Below, piece after piece: positions 27,001 to 35,591 of a stretch of DNA of 64,000 nucleotides. Source of the stretch: Paenibacillus sp. An7 (GTDB taxonomy: Bacteria > Bacillota > Bacilli > Paenibacillales > Paenibacillaceae); the NCBI RefSeq assembly GCF_009870785.1, contig NZ_WTWX01000001.1, positions 454,065 to 518,064 on the forward strand, given 5' to 3'. How positions within the stretch are numbered: position 1 is the first letter of the stretch; each line of letters starts with the position of its first letter. Position numbers and translations under genes: made by a program. The notes beneath the pieces are model-generated. The model was not told where the DNA came from, did not search any database, and saw only the letters and a list, made by a program, of their open reading frames with translations.

Positions 27001-28253
27001 TTCATCAGATCAGTCGATTTAGCTGCCTCAATATGAGATCCAAATACATAATATTCTTTCCCGTCTTTAATGATCGAAGGATCGTGGACCGATACATTTT
27101 TAAACGTAGGTACAGGAACTTGATCCGGGTCTGTTGATGGATTTGGTGACGGATTTGGTGACGGATTTGGAACGGAAGGTTGACTAGGAATTCCTGCTTC
27201 CGGTGTAGATGTTACGTTATCCTTACGTATAATTCGATCGTCAGTCGTTTTAATTACCCCTTTACCGGTCACCGTGATCATTAGATTTCCTTCAATCACA
27301 ACTTCATTGATAACTGCACCTTCTTCTACATGAAGCTCCGTCTGCTGATTCAATATCAGCTTTTGGATCACTCCTTTTACTAGTTTCACCTGTGGATGAT
27401 TTAATGATCTTACTTCCACGGTCCCAAAATCACCATTCAAATGAACAGTTCCGCCACTAGCGACAATAACATCACCTTTGACTGTGACTTGATCTAGTAC
27501 TACTTCACCCTTTTCGATACCTTGCGTCAGAACTATATTTCCCTCAATTGTTGAATTATTCAGTGTAACTCCTGAGTGGTTAATAAGTACATTTCGTGCT
27601 GTTACGCCAGAGTATGTACCTTCTTTGTTAATAATTTCTCCTGAAATATTCTTTAGCAATACCAAAGCTTCCGCTCTCGTAATGGACTTGGCAGGTCTAA
27701 AGGTTTGATCAGGATAACCAGTAATATAGCCTGAATTCAGCAGGGTATTGACTGCAGACTTACTCCAATCTGGAAGCCCTCTCAAATCAGTAAGCTGCGA
27801 ACTACTACTTTCTTCAGGTGATAATCCGAACACATTTCTAAGCATTACAGCAGCTTCTTGTCGTGATACAAGGTCATCAGGACGAATTGTGCCATCCGTA
27901 TATCCTTTCACATACCCAGCGGCAACCGCTTTCATTATATTGTTGTAATAAGAGTTATCAGCAGATAGATCTGAGAAAGAATAGCTGCCAGATACCTCAA
28001 CAAAGTTAAATGTACGATTAATAAGAGTTATTAATTCTGCTCTTGTTATGGCTTGGTTCGGCTTGTATACGCCATTTCCATAGCCTTGAATCATTCCATT
28101 CTGAATCCAGGATTCAAGTGATTCCTCCGCCCAGTGACCGCTTACATCTGTCTTCGTTCGGGATGTATCCGAGCTGTCTGCATAGATACTTGTAGGTACA
28201 AGCAAAGCAAATACGAGAATCATAGCTACATAATTCGATAAAGTTCTTTTCAC
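24069..28253 (-). CDS. SLH-anchored GH43 arabinanase-like multidomain protein
   Basis: A 1394-residue secreted surface enzyme. Order: signal peptide (residues 1-25, YVAMILVFALLVPTSIYA), three SLH repeats (about 36-205) that bind cell-wall polymer, a right-handed beta-helix-like stretch of short repeats (about 210-355), a Pro/Asn/Ser linker (NPSPNPSPNPSTDP), a GH43 five-bladed propeller (about 380-720) with a C-terminal beta domain, an atypical bacterial Ig-like domain (SWKTSDSSVVSETGEV) and two LamG/concanavalin-like domains that bind sugars. GH43 acids are visible in VHDPSIIKDG, NAIDSTLFYD and SGEGPFIVYD; arabinan is the likely substrate. GTG 28253 follows GGGAGGA; the ORF open to 28319 has no such support. 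Confidence 0.9.
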   Translation of the reverse strand: MKRTLSNYVAMILVFALLVPTSIYADSSDTSRTKTDVSGHWAEESLESWIQNGMIQGYGNGVYKPNQAITRAELITLINRTFNFVEVSGSYSFSDLSADNSYYNNIMKAVAAGYVKGYTDGTIRPDDLVSRQEAAVMLRNVFGLSPEESSSSQLTDLRGLPDWSKSAVNTLLNSGYITGYPDQTFRPAKSITRAEALVLLKNISGEIINKEGTYSGVTARNVLINHSGVTLNNSTIEGNIVLTQGIEKGEVVLDQVTVKGDVIVASGGTVHLNGDFGTVEVRSLNHPQVKLVKGVIQKLILNQQTELHVEEGAVINEVVIEGNLMITVTGKGVIKTTDDRIIRKDNVTSTPEAGIPSQPSVPNPSPNPSPNPSTDPDQVPVPTFKNVSVHDPSIIKDGKEYYVFGSHIEAAKSTDLMNWTTFTNGYTTPNNVLFGNLSENLKGSFAWAGENDSDSKGGFSVWAPDVFWNENYINKDNTKGAYMMYYSASSTYIRSAIGYAVSQNIEGPYEYVDTIVYSGFTKNDAKDTDSQVNKKWTNTNIKTLVDVKLLSGPNEQWFKADGSFNNSMYPNAIDSTLFYDTDGKLWMTYGSWSGGIFLLELDPQTGKVIYPGEDGTTKDGRIIDRYFGTKIAGGYTKSGEGPFIVYDKETGYYFLTVTYGWLGADGGYNMRQFRSKNPDGPYVDAEGKNAVLPSGAENETYGIKMIGNFLFKREIGDPGTGTGYGYVSAGHNSVYYDEETGKQFLFFHARFPQKGEAHELRVHQMYRNKDGWPVVAANRYAGETLSKLNTKDISGEYKFVNHGLAYSGDITNSVDISLNENQTISGEVTGSWKLKDDYYAELTVDEVTYDGVFVKQWNETLQKETMTFTAISSAGETIWGIGQPEKTDQEVVKDVERALTLGNTSNVSSNFTLPVKGARNTQISWKTSDSSVVSETGEVKPPEVGEQNVTATLMATISKGNAVVTKTFDIVVAPVDASYGLIAQYSFENDLSASVGSFGDGLTTGDRIDNSGGTITYDEGVVGNGAIFDGKSGIKLPNGLIEGKEYSVSMWLKPSQITQYTPTFFGGSNKSWISFVPQAGDNTTTLWSGENWYNASIGSRIRTNQWQHIAFSVDSGFVKVFVNGTEAYSGSGFPDVFTTNDGVFSLGVNFWDTPYQGLIDELRIYDVAITAEVATKLAEELAEEEQGLAELMAEFSFEDKLNDTQGDFGTGTVIGDKIGNPDGGTITYKDGVKGKAAAFDGKSGILLPSGLISSDSYSVTMWVYADELKPYTPVFFGAQSNKNWISMLPMGHDGAKNNAMLWSGEAWYDAITDVKTPLQKWTHYAFTVNGDAVTVYVDGVAKYTGKGFPDIFTDNKGTFSLGTNWWDTPFKGMIDELQIYKGVITPEKAAELAS

Positions 28254-28422
28254 ATTAAAGTCCTCCCTATAAGGTATGACAAGCATGTTTCTCTTTATTT
28301 TGTAAACGAATACAACCATCCAGCCTCAGAATGGCTTCTTTCTTATCCACCACCTATACCGACCATAAATCACGCCCCATTAATTGCATTGTTAATACAT
28401 ATCCTAACTAGTTAACATTTGT

Positions 28423-28452
28423 ATTCTAACTTCATTTACCAAATTTCGTCAA
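28423..28452 (-). promoter_or_regulatory. Predicted promoter of the GH43 gene
   Basis: Minus strand: -35 TTGACG (28452-28447), an 18-nt spacer and -10 TAGAAT (28428-28423). This gives a leader of about 160 nt before the GTG start, with a short hairpin (AGCC-ATTCTGA-GGCT) inside it. Confidence 0.5.
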
Positions 28453-28528
28453 TGCTACAATATATTAAACGAAAATGAGGAACGCACTATCTACCAATAG
28501 AAGCTAACAAATATATGAATTATTTTAC

Positions 28529-28557
28529 TTGTCTATTAATTAATGGTTCTATATACT
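28529..28557 (+). promoter_or_regulatory. Predicted promoter of the serine hydrolase gene
   Basis: Plus strand: -35 TTGTCT (28529-28534), a 17-nt spacer and -10 TATACT (28552-28557), 42 nt before the ATG at 28600. Confidence 0.55.
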
Positions 28558-28599
28558 ATATAATCTGGATTATATTTCTATAAAAGGAAGGTGGATACG

Positions 28600-29754
28600 A
28601 TGTTACGTAATGGATCACCAGAAGAAGCAGGAATGTCTGCATCCAAAGTAGCTTATGCTAACACCTATGCGAAGCAGATGGTTGATAACAACATTACCCC
28701 TGCTGAGGTCATATTTGTCGCAAGAAAAGGGATCATTGTCTCTCACCAAGCGTTTGGAACTCTCACACCCGCTGCCAATTCACCACCGTTAACTGCTAAT
28801 GCTTTATTTCCCTTGTGCTCGATTACTAAAGTGTTCACTGCTACTTGTATTATGATCCTGGCCGAACGAGGGCTCATCGGTCTTAATCGACCGGTGATTG
28901 ACTACATACCCGAATTTCAAGGACTCGGAAAAGAGAAGGTGCGAATTCATCACCTGCTTACTCACACTTCTGGAATGAATGCAGAAGACATCTATACTTA
29001 CGCGAAAGGGGATGGCTCAACGATCGATATCCCTCCTTGCGAAGAATCAGAAGAACCTTATTTCCATGAGTACCTCCATATGAGATACCGCGCTCCTTTA
29101 TCCAGCAAGCCGGGTGAAATCATGTCTTACCTTGGATTTGGATATGATCTACTTGGAGACATCATACGCAAAGTCAGCTGAATCTCCTATCCAGACTTCG
29201 TTAAGCAAGAACTGTTTAAGCCGCTTGGGATGAATGACTCTTATTTCAAAGTCCCCCAGGCAGAACGTCATCGCATTGTGAAACGATCGCCCGAAGACCC
29301 TTGTGCAGAATGGCTCGAAACAGACGAAATGATAGACTCCGTCTCTCCTTCAGCAGGTATCTATAGCAGTGTTATGGACCTCGCTATCTTTGCTCAGATG
29401 TTTCTCAATAAAGGTACGTATGGAGATCAGCGGATCCTCTCTCCCATTTCCATAAAAGAAATGACCAAAAATCATATTCCAGGGGTCTCCTCTGTCTACA
29501 GAGATGAAACTTTTCCAGAAGCAAGCTGGGGCTATGGCTGGAGTATTAATGGAAATAAAAAAGATGGCGGAGATTTGTTTTCGCAGCAGGCGTACTCTCA
29601 CTGGGGAGCAGCCGGTGTATTTGTGGCAGTCGATCCGGTATATGAGATTGTATTGATTCATTTTACGATCGAACGAGATTTGGAGAAGCCTTTCAAAAAT
29701 ATGTATACAGACCACTTTAACAATGTTGTGCTGGACGCGATTGAAAAATTTTAA
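28600..29754 (+). pseudogene. Beta-lactamase-like serine hydrolase with one in-frame TGA
   Basis: A class C beta-lactamase/penicillin-binding-type hydrolase, about 384 codons. The reading frame is intact from ATG 28600 (AAGGAAGG upstream) to TAA 29754, except for a TGA at 29179-29181. On either side are …GDIIRKVS and ISYPDFVKQELFKPLGMNDS, which join in the same frame, so a single GGA (Gly) to TGA change explains the stop. The S-x-x-K motif is CSITKVF, and HHLLTHTSGM is typical of the family. The C-terminal segment has no good start of its own, so the product is probably a 193-residue truncated protein. Sequencing error or stop-codon readthrough are alternatives. Confidence 0.85.
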
Positions 29755-29769
29755 ATTCATAACAACAAA

Positions 29770-29804
29770 AATAAAGATATCCCAGATTATAGGATATCTT
29801 TATT
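29770..29804. terminator. Bidirectional terminator between convergent genes
   Basis: A perfect 13-bp stem AATAAAGATATCC / GGATATCTTTATT with T-rich flanks, shared by the serine hydrolase gene (plus) and the MBL-fold gene (minus). Confidence 0.8.
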
Positions 29805-29821
29805 CGTCATTTCCTGATCTA

Positions 29822-30628
29822 TTAGACGTATTTCCCTTGTCTCGGTAGGGCAAGCCGGTCAAAGTCCCGAGCAAGACGATCCAATTGACCTCTAAGTTCT
29901 GTACTTGCCATCATATGGCCATGTCCCGTAATGGCCAGCTCTGGCTTAAGATCAGCAAGCGTCTGAACAGAATTTTTAGCAGCATCCCAATCGGTAGTGA
30001 AATACATTGGAGGTCCATGAAGTTCTTTATCCTGGAAAATAACATGCCACAGCGATTCTTGCTGAACAGTGATGAATGCATCACCTGCAATGAGTGCCCC
30101 ATCCTTCTCTCGGTACAAAGAGATATGACCTGGAGAATGACCCGGTGTAGCAATCCATCGCCAATCGGGGGCATAAGGTACACGATGATCGGAAGGAAGC
30201 GCATCAACCCGATCGTCCAGATGAATCGCTTCATTAGGAAAAATAAAGGATGTACGAGCTAGTAATCCACCGCCAACCGTCGGATCCGCTGGAGGGTAAT
30301 CCGATAAACCGGTTAGATAGGGTAATTCTAATGTATGCGCAAATACAGGTGTTCCCCAGTGCTGCTCCAGTTCAATTACATTACCCACATGATCAAAATG
30401 TCCATGAGTTAACACAATCGCTAAAGGCGGTCCATCAAAGCGTTCTTCTGCAATTTGAATAATATCTCTCGCGAAGCCAGGCATCCCTGTATCAACTAGA
30501 ATCCATTGTCTAGAACCTGGAGTTCCGACAAAAAGGACATTAACAAACAATGTTCGCAGACACAATAAATCGGGTGCAACCTCTTCTAGAGCCGTCTTGC
30601 CTTCCGTTATCAGATTATCAGATGCCAT
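29822..30628 (-). CDS. MBL-fold metallo-hydrolase
   Basis: A 268-residue metallo-beta-lactamase-fold hydrolase. The di-metal motif is THGHFDHVGN, with further ligands in TPGHSPGHISLY, an Asp in LIAGDAFIT and the last His in ITGHGHMMAS. Such proteins include glyoxalase II relatives, lactonases and the B. subtilis YflN type; the substrate is not predictable. ATG 30628 has GGGAGGT 8 nt upstream; the frame is open to 30673 without support. It is convergent with the broken serine hydrolase gene. Confidence 0.9.
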   Translation of the reverse strand: MASDNLITEGKTALEEVAPDLLCLRTLFVNVLFVGTPGSRQWILVDTGMPGFARDIIQIAEERFDGPPLAIVLTHGHFDHVGNVIELEQHWGTPVFAHTLELPYLTGLSDYPPADPTVGGGLLARTSFIFPNEAIHLDDRVDALPSDHRVPYAPDWRWIATPGHSPGHISLYREKDGALIAGDAFITVQQESLWHVIFQDKELHGPPMYFTTDWDAAKNSVQTLADLKPELAITGHGHMMASTELRGQLDRLARDFDRLALPRQGKYV

Positions 30629-30815
30629 GCGACGGATACCTCCCATTCTTATTGGAATGCCCCCTATGTGCAATCAATCATCTGTAGAATTCCCAAGTTC
30701 CCAGAAAATATGTGCTTTCGTAAGAAAAATCTCACCCTACTATCTATAGTCAGCATGTCACAAAAATAGAACAACCATTCATGATAAGACAAGCTGTTCC
30801 AAATACTTCATCTCT

Positions 30816-31082
30816 TTATTCAGGAATCGTATCAATCGCAGCGTCTAGAAGATCGTTATATAAATCATCATCTACTTCAAGCCTTGCATCCAGTTGTAAG
30901 AATTCTTCCTCGACTCCCGGTTCATCTGCAAAATGCAAACTATAATCCCAATCCTTGCCGTTCTTACTGAAGAAGGAAATCTCATATTCAGTCTTGCTCT
31001 CCCCAATAGTAAATACCGTATTCCCTAACCAATGTTTTTCTTCATCCCTGTGCATGGATGCTCTAATTATGTTATAACTCAC
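30816..31082 (-). CDS. Small acidic protein, function unknown
   Basis: An 88-residue soluble protein starting at GTG 31082 with AAGGAG 8 nt upstream. It is rich in Asp and Glu, especially near the C-terminus (LEVDDDLYNDLLDAAIDTIPE region). No membrane segment, signal peptide or known motif is visible. It appears to be a single gene, divergent from the aminopeptidase gene. Confidence 0.7.
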   Translation of the reverse strand: MSYNIIRASMHRDEEKHWLGNTVFTIGESKTEYEISFFSKNGKDWDYSLHFADEPGVEEEFLQLDARLEVDDDLYNDLLDAAIDTIPE

Positions 31083-31281
31083 GTTTTTCTCTCCTTGTAA
31101 TCCTGATTTCTTTTTTTGAAAACCATTTGCAATAGTTCATTTTTACCACTTCTATTGTACAATAATAAAATAGCTTTGCGAAAGAGTCTGGATTCACTCA
31201 TCCGGGCATGCTAATCACATCGCTTTTTTTAACCTAAGGTAGAAAAGTATATCATCGCGTGTGAAATGGAGGAACTTTACC

Positions 31282-32514
31282 ATGTCTAATTTTGCTCAAA
31301 AACTAAAAGCTTATGCTGAACTTACCATTAAAGTGGGGGTAAATATCCAGCCAGGACAAGCGCTTATTGTTCATGCTCCTGTTGAAGCAAGAGAATTTGT
31401 ACGTCTGATCGTAAAAGAAGCATACGATACGGGCGCTAGTTACGTTAAAGTTCAGTGGAACGATGAACAGGTTACTCGTATGCAGTATGACCTAGCTTCG
31501 GATGAAATATTTGAAAAAGAGCCAAAATGGTATGCCGGCGAGATGACAGAAATGGTGGAAGAAGGGGCTGCTGTCCTACATATTCTGTCCGAAAATCCTG
31601 ATTTACTTAAAGGTGTGAATCAAAATCGCATTGTTGCTGCCCAAAAAGCTCGCGGCAAAGCGATGGCTAAATACCGTGCATATCAGCAAGCTGATAAATT
31701 CAGCTGGTGTCTGATTGCTGTTCCTTCTCCAGAATGGGCTGCGAAAGTATTCCCGGATGCCCCAGAAGAGGAACAAGTATCCTTGCTCTGGGAAGCTATT
31801 TTTAAAACGGTACGTATTGGCGAAGCCGATCCTGTTGCTGCATGGCAGAAGCATATTACTAACCTTGAGAACAAATCAAAAGTGCTTAATGAAAAGAAAT
31901 ATAAAAAATTACACTATATCGCACCTGGTACAGATCTTACGATTGAGCTTCCTGAAGGACATTTGTGGGCTCAGGGAGACAGTATCAACGAAAAGGGCCA
32001 TACATTTGTAGCGAACATGCCTACAGAGGAAGTGTTTACTGCACCGCTGAAGACGGGTGTTAATGGTACAGTAAGCAGTACAAAACCTCTCAGCTATGGC
32101 GGAAACCTAATTGATAAATTCTCGCTAACATTTGAGAATGGTCGGATTATCAAAGTGACTGCTAAAGAGGGCTTAGAAGCTCTGCAAAATCTCGTTGAAA
32201 TTGATGAAGGCTCTCATTATCTGGGTGAAGTAGCCCTGGTTCCTCATCAATCCCCAATCTCAGATACCAACATTTTGTTCTATAATACACTGTTTGACGA
32301 AAATGCATCTAACCACTTGGCTATCGGAAGCGCCTATGCCTTTACCTTGGAAGGCGGCAAAAACATGAACCAAGAACAGCTTGTAGCAGCTGGACTTAAC
32401 ACAAGTCTAACACATGTTGACTTTATGATTGGTTCTGCTGAAATGGACATCTACGGAATTAGCGCTGACGGCACAAAAGAACCGATCTTCCTTAAAGGAA
32501 ATTGGGCATTTTAA
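31282..32514 (+). CDS. ampS: M29-family aminopeptidase
   Basis: A 410-residue cytosolic aminopeptidase of the M29 (thermophilic/AmpS) family, the same length as B. subtilis AmpS. Two co-catalytic metals are expected; likely ligands include Glu in MPTEEVFTAP, Glu in EIDEGSHYLGEVALVP, the DENASNHLAIG segment (His) and HVDFMIGSAEMDIYGI (His, Asp). It trims N-terminal residues from peptides. ATG 31282 has GGAGG 9 nt upstream; the open frame begins with an unsupported GTG at 31261. It is followed by a strong terminator, so it is monocistronic. Confidence 0.93.
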   Translation: MSNFAQKLKAYAELTIKVGVNIQPGQALIVHAPVEAREFVRLIVKEAYDTGASYVKVQWNDEQVTRMQYDLASDEIFEKEPKWYAGEMTEMVEEGAAVLHILSENPDLLKGVNQNRIVAAQKARGKAMAKYRAYQQADKFSWCLIAVPSPEWAAKVFPDAPEEEQVSLLWEAIFKTVRIGEADPVAAWQKHITNLENKSKVLNEKKYKKLHYIAPGTDLTIELPEGHLWAQGDSINEKGHTFVANMPTEEVFTAPLKTGVNGTVSSTKPLSYGGNLIDKFSLTFENGRIIKVTAKEGLEALQNLVEIDEGSHYLGEVALVPHQSPISDTNILFYNTLFDENASNHLAIGSAYAFTLEGGKNMNQEQLVAAGLNTSLTHVDFMIGSAEMDIYGISADGTKEPIFLKGNWAF

Positions 32515-32555
32515 TTAGTAAAATGTAGATTCTTACGTTCTAATGCACTCTATTA

Positions 32556-32607
32556 AAAAGGTTGCCCGGCGGTCTATTCTTTAGACCAAAGGCAACCTTT
32601 TCTTTTT
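32556..32607 (+). terminator. Strong terminator after the aminopeptidase gene
   Basis: An 11-bp stem AAAAGGTTGCC / GGCAACCTTTT with an inner GGTCT-AGACC hairpin and a TCTTTTT tail. Confidence 0.85.
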
Positions 32608-32618
32608 ACCTACCAAAG

Positions 32619-33764
32619 TTATGGCTTAAGTATCACTTTCAGACAGTTCTCTTCTTTTTCCGAGAATACTTCATATCCACGCTCTGCATCTTCGAGGTTC
32701 ATCCGGTGCGTGATAATATCGGTTGGATCGATCTTACCTGCTTTGATTTGCTGATAGATCTCCGGGATAAAATGAATCACAGGAGCCTGTCCTGTACGCA
32801 GCTGGATATTACGTTCAAATAGATGTCCTAGCGGGAACATATTATAATTAGCTCCGTACACCCCAATCAACTGAATCGTACCGAACTTTCTAACCACTTC
32901 CGTTGCTGTTCTAAACGCTCCTAAGGAGCCTCCCTGAAGCATAAGGGCGGTTTCCACTTTTTCAGCAGCCGTTCGTTTTGCATCCATTCCTACACAATCA
33001 ATAACTACATCGGCACCACCATGCGTAATTTCTTTCATGTAACCTTCAAAGCCTTTGATCTCTTCAAAATTAAAGGTTTCTACCTGATTTGTCCGTTTCG
33101 CATGTTCTAACCGATAGTTAATATGATCTACAGCGATAACTCGCTTAGCGCCTGCCTGCCAAGCAAATTTTTGGGTGAATAAACCAACAGGACCACAACC
33201 TAACACGATTACCGTATCTCCCGGCTTAACTCCTGCATTTTTCACGCCCCAATACGCGGTCGGTAAAATATCTGAAAGAAAGAGCAGCTTCTCATCTTCC
33301 ATCTCTGCGTCTTCGGGAATGACAAAAGGCATAAAGTCACCATAAGGGACACGTAATAACTCTGCCTGTCCACCTTGGTAACCCCCATAAGAATCCGAAT
33401 AACCTAACATGCCTCCGGTATCTTTAGCCTCATTCGCATAATCACACTGACTTTCCATCTCATGTTTGCAAAAATAACATTCTCCGCACGATACATTAAA
33501 AGGAATAATAACTCGATCTCCTTTTTTTACATGTGTCACATCGCGTGATACTTCCTCTACAATTCCCATCGGCTCGTGACCAATAACGTAGTCTTTGTGC
33601 ATACCGGGAATAAGTCCATTATAAATATGAAGATCAGATCCGCAGATGGCTGTTGATGTAACTCGGACTAGAATATCTTTGTCACCTTGCAAAGCAGGAT
33701 CTGCCACTTCTTTTACCTTCACTTTTTTCTTTCCTTGGTAAGTTAATGCCTTCACTTCCTTCAC
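32619..33764 (-). CDS. Zinc-dependent alcohol dehydrogenase (formaldehyde/threonine dehydrogenase-like)
   Basis: A medium-chain dehydrogenase of about 380 residues, close in layout to glutathione-independent formaldehyde dehydrogenase-type enzymes (COG1063). Catalytic zinc ligands are in AICGSDLH and IGHEPMG; the structural zinc lobe has four cysteines in CGECYFCKHEMESQC. The NAD-binding loop is VLGCGPVGLFTQ. Two GTG starts are possible: 33764 has AAGGAG only 1 nt away, whereas 33755 has it 10 nt away, so 33755 may be the true start. The protein probably oxidises an alcohol or aldehyde; the substrate is undetermined. It is monocistronic. Confidence 0.9.
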   Translation of the reverse strand: MKEVKALTYQGKKKVKVKEVADPALQGDKDILVRVTSTAICGSDLHIYNGLIPGMHKDYVIGHEPMGIVEEVSRDVTHVKKGDRVIIPFNVSCGECYFCKHEMESQCDYANEAKDTGGMLGYSDSYGGYQGGQAELLRVPYGDFMPFVIPEDAEMEDEKLLFLSDILPTAYWGVKNAGVKPGDTVIVLGCGPVGLFTQKFAWQAGAKRVIAVDHINYRLEHAKRTNQVETFNFEEIKGFEGYMKEITHGGADVVIDCVGMDAKRTAAEKVETALMLQGGSLGAFRTATEVVRKFGTIQLIGVYGANYNMFPLGHLFERNIQLRTGQAPVIHFIPEIYQQIKAGKIDPTDIITHRMNLEDAERGYEVFSEKEENCLKVILKP

Positions 33765-34020
33765 GCTCCTTCATGCACATTTAATTTTTCCAAGTAAATC
33801 CTTGTGCTTATATAGTAACCATCACACCTGAAACTAAACTAAAAATTAAAGTTCGTGACATTTCAGTTCTTTATTTACGAGGTTCTCACATAAACATAGA
33901 AAGATGGGTTAGCAAAGATAGAAGTAAGAAGTTTAAATTTATGGAGAATATTTTCATTTTATAGTAAAATAATGGAATACTTGTTTGACAATAGAGAGAT
34001 GTATTAGAGAGGGGATAATC

Positions 34021-34611
34021 ATGTCTACCCGGATCCAACTGTTGTTGGCTGCGGACTATAATGATCTTGGCGAATCCCTACAGAGAGAAATCTACTATGA
34101 ATACTATCAGATGATGTATGGATTTATCGTATACATTGTAAAGGATCGCTCTGCAGCTGAAGACATTATTCAGGAAGCATTCATCAAAATCATCAAAAAT
34201 AAACCCGAATTTGAGAACGAAATCAAATTAAAAGCTTGGCTGAAAGTCGTCACTAAAAATACAGCAATTAATTATTTAAGAAAAAACAAAAAATATCGTA
34301 ACCTTTTGGATGCTGACAGTGTTTTCTTAGATGTAGAGACTGTACAACAAACCTCGGTATCCATCGAATCGATGGTAGAGACCAAACTGATGCAGGAATC
34401 CATAGAGCGCTATATGGAGACGCTGAAACCAGAGTACAGATCTCTCATTGAGCTTCGCTGGAAAGAAGGACTTAGCTATCGTGAGATGGCTGAACTTCTT
34501 GATCTTCGGGAAGATGTAATCAAGCAGCGTCTTTTCAGAGCCAGAGAAGCAATTAAGAAACTCCTGTATAGAGAGTGGGGTGCGGCTAATGAGCAGCGAA
34601 AAGTCCGGTAA
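34021..34611 (+). CDS. ECF-type RNA polymerase sigma factor
   Basis: A 196-residue extracytoplasmic-function sigma factor. Region 2 is at about residues 20-90 (DRSAAEDIIQEAFIKIIKNK, the core -10 recognition helix), and region 4 at about 130-185 (ELRWKEGLSYREMAELLDLR, then a helix-turn-helix ending IKQRLFRAREAIKKLL). The start ATG 34021 has GAGAGGGG 7 nt upstream; the open frame reaches back to 33985. It overlaps the following membrane protein gene by 23 nt, the standard sigma/anti-sigma arrangement. It resembles SigX-like factors, but I cannot assign its regulon. Confidence 0.92.
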   Translation: MSTRIQLLLAADYNDLGESLQREIYYEYYQMMYGFIVYIVKDRSAAEDIIQEAFIKIIKNKPEFENEIKLKAWLKVVTKNTAINYLRKNKKYRNLLDADSVFLDVETVQQTSVSIESMVETKLMQESIERYMETLKPEYRSLIELRWKEGLSYREMAELLDLREDVIKQRLFRAREAIKKLLYREWGAANEQRKVR

Positions 34612-35509
34612 TCAGTCTGCTGACGATTCAATTAACATCTATGACAGGGAATTTGAGGATGTTTTTGACCTTGCTTTCGAAAATGCTGCTGCTGCCTCCA
34701 CCACAGTAGATAAAGAAAGTATGGAGGCATCCTGGAATAACATGCAGACTGAGCTTCAGAAGATCCGCAAACGAAAACGCAGGTCAAAACGATGGCAGCT
34801 TGGAGGAGTCGTTGCCGCTTCTATTATGCTTGGTGCTACGATTTTTAGTGTTCCTGCAGGACTTCAAGCGAACACACTGTTTGTTGAAAAGCTGGAGAAG
34901 ATTGGTGATGACTTTATACTAAGTTTTACGGGTAAGGAAAAAGAAGACGTCAATACCGGAGCCTTAACAGCTCCTCCGCCCGAAATTTCTGATCCTCCTC
35001 CAATCGTGGAAGGAACGGGACTGCCAATCGGCACAACGATCGAGAAACATGATCTAGAACGAGTCACGGTCCCGAGAGAAACTGCTTTGGACGGAGCTAC
35101 TTTTGTCTACCGTGATTTTGAGGTTCCATTTACTCCCGATCGGAAAGAGTACCAGCTTTTAATAGATCAGAATAACCCGATTGACCCTGATCATATCTAT
35201 CATTCAGAAGAATTGACGCTTGAATATTACAAAGGTAATGAAAATCCACTAACAATCGAAATGTATCAAAGGTTCAAAGAAAACGATGATACATCCTTCC
35301 ACATCGGCATTAATGGAGAACCGGAAGAAATCACGCTTGAGGATGGAACTACTGCTGTATTCTATGACGTCTCTTTATCTGAATACGATCACCTGGCTTA
35401 TCGGAACAATCTTGTATTTATCATTATTACTGGTACCCTTGGAAAAGAAGATTTAATTGCCACTGCGAATGCAATCCAAGCTAATAATCGTTTTGAACTG
35501 AAGCCTTAG
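34589..35509 (+). CDS. Membrane-bound anti-sigma factor candidate
   Basis: About 306 residues. The N-terminal cytosolic part (about 1-70) is acidic, then a basic patch (RKRKRRSKRWQ) precedes a single membrane helix (LGGVVAASIMLGATIFSVPAG), and the rest is an extracytoplasmic region with a proline-rich linker (APPPEISDPPPIVEG) and a C-terminal beta-rich domain of DUF4367-like appearance. It overlaps the sigma gene by 23 nt, as expected for a negative regulator co-translated with its sigma factor. ATG 34589 follows GTGGGGTG. Its role is inferred from position and topology. Confidence 0.85.
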   Translation: MSSEKSGNQSADDSINIYDREFEDVFDLAFENAAAASTTVDKESMEASWNNMQTELQKIRKRKRRSKRWQLGGVVAASIMLGATIFSVPAGLQANTLFVEKLEKIGDDFILSFTGKEKEDVNTGALTAPPPEISDPPPIVEGTGLPIGTTIEKHDLERVTVPRETALDGATFVYRDFEVPFTPDRKEYQLLIDQNNPIDPDHIYHSEELTLEYYKGNENPLTIEMYQRFKENDDTSFHIGINGEPEEITLEDGTTAVFYDVSLSEYDHLAYRNNLVFIIITGTLGKEDLIATANAIQANNRFELKP

Positions 35510-35530
35510 TCAACCGTTACTATTCAAAAA

Positions 35531-35562
35531 AGCCCAGTACATGTACTGAGCTTCTTTCTTTT
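35531..35562 (+). terminator. Terminator of the sigma/anti-sigma operon
   Basis: Stem AGCCCAGTAC / GTACTGAGCT (one mismatch) followed by TCTTTCTTTT. Confidence 0.7.
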
Positions 35563-35591
35563 ATGTAGAATTGCAAATGCCAAGAAATAAG

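Noticed and set aside
28404-28428. Fourth PucR-type palindrome near the GH43 promoter (TTAACATTTGTATTC)
   Set aside because: Only one half-site is present; the second half does not fit the repeat.
29179-29181. TGA as a selenocysteine codon
   Set aside because: The site aligns with a glycine in a family that does not use selenocysteine, and I saw no SECIS-like hairpin after it.
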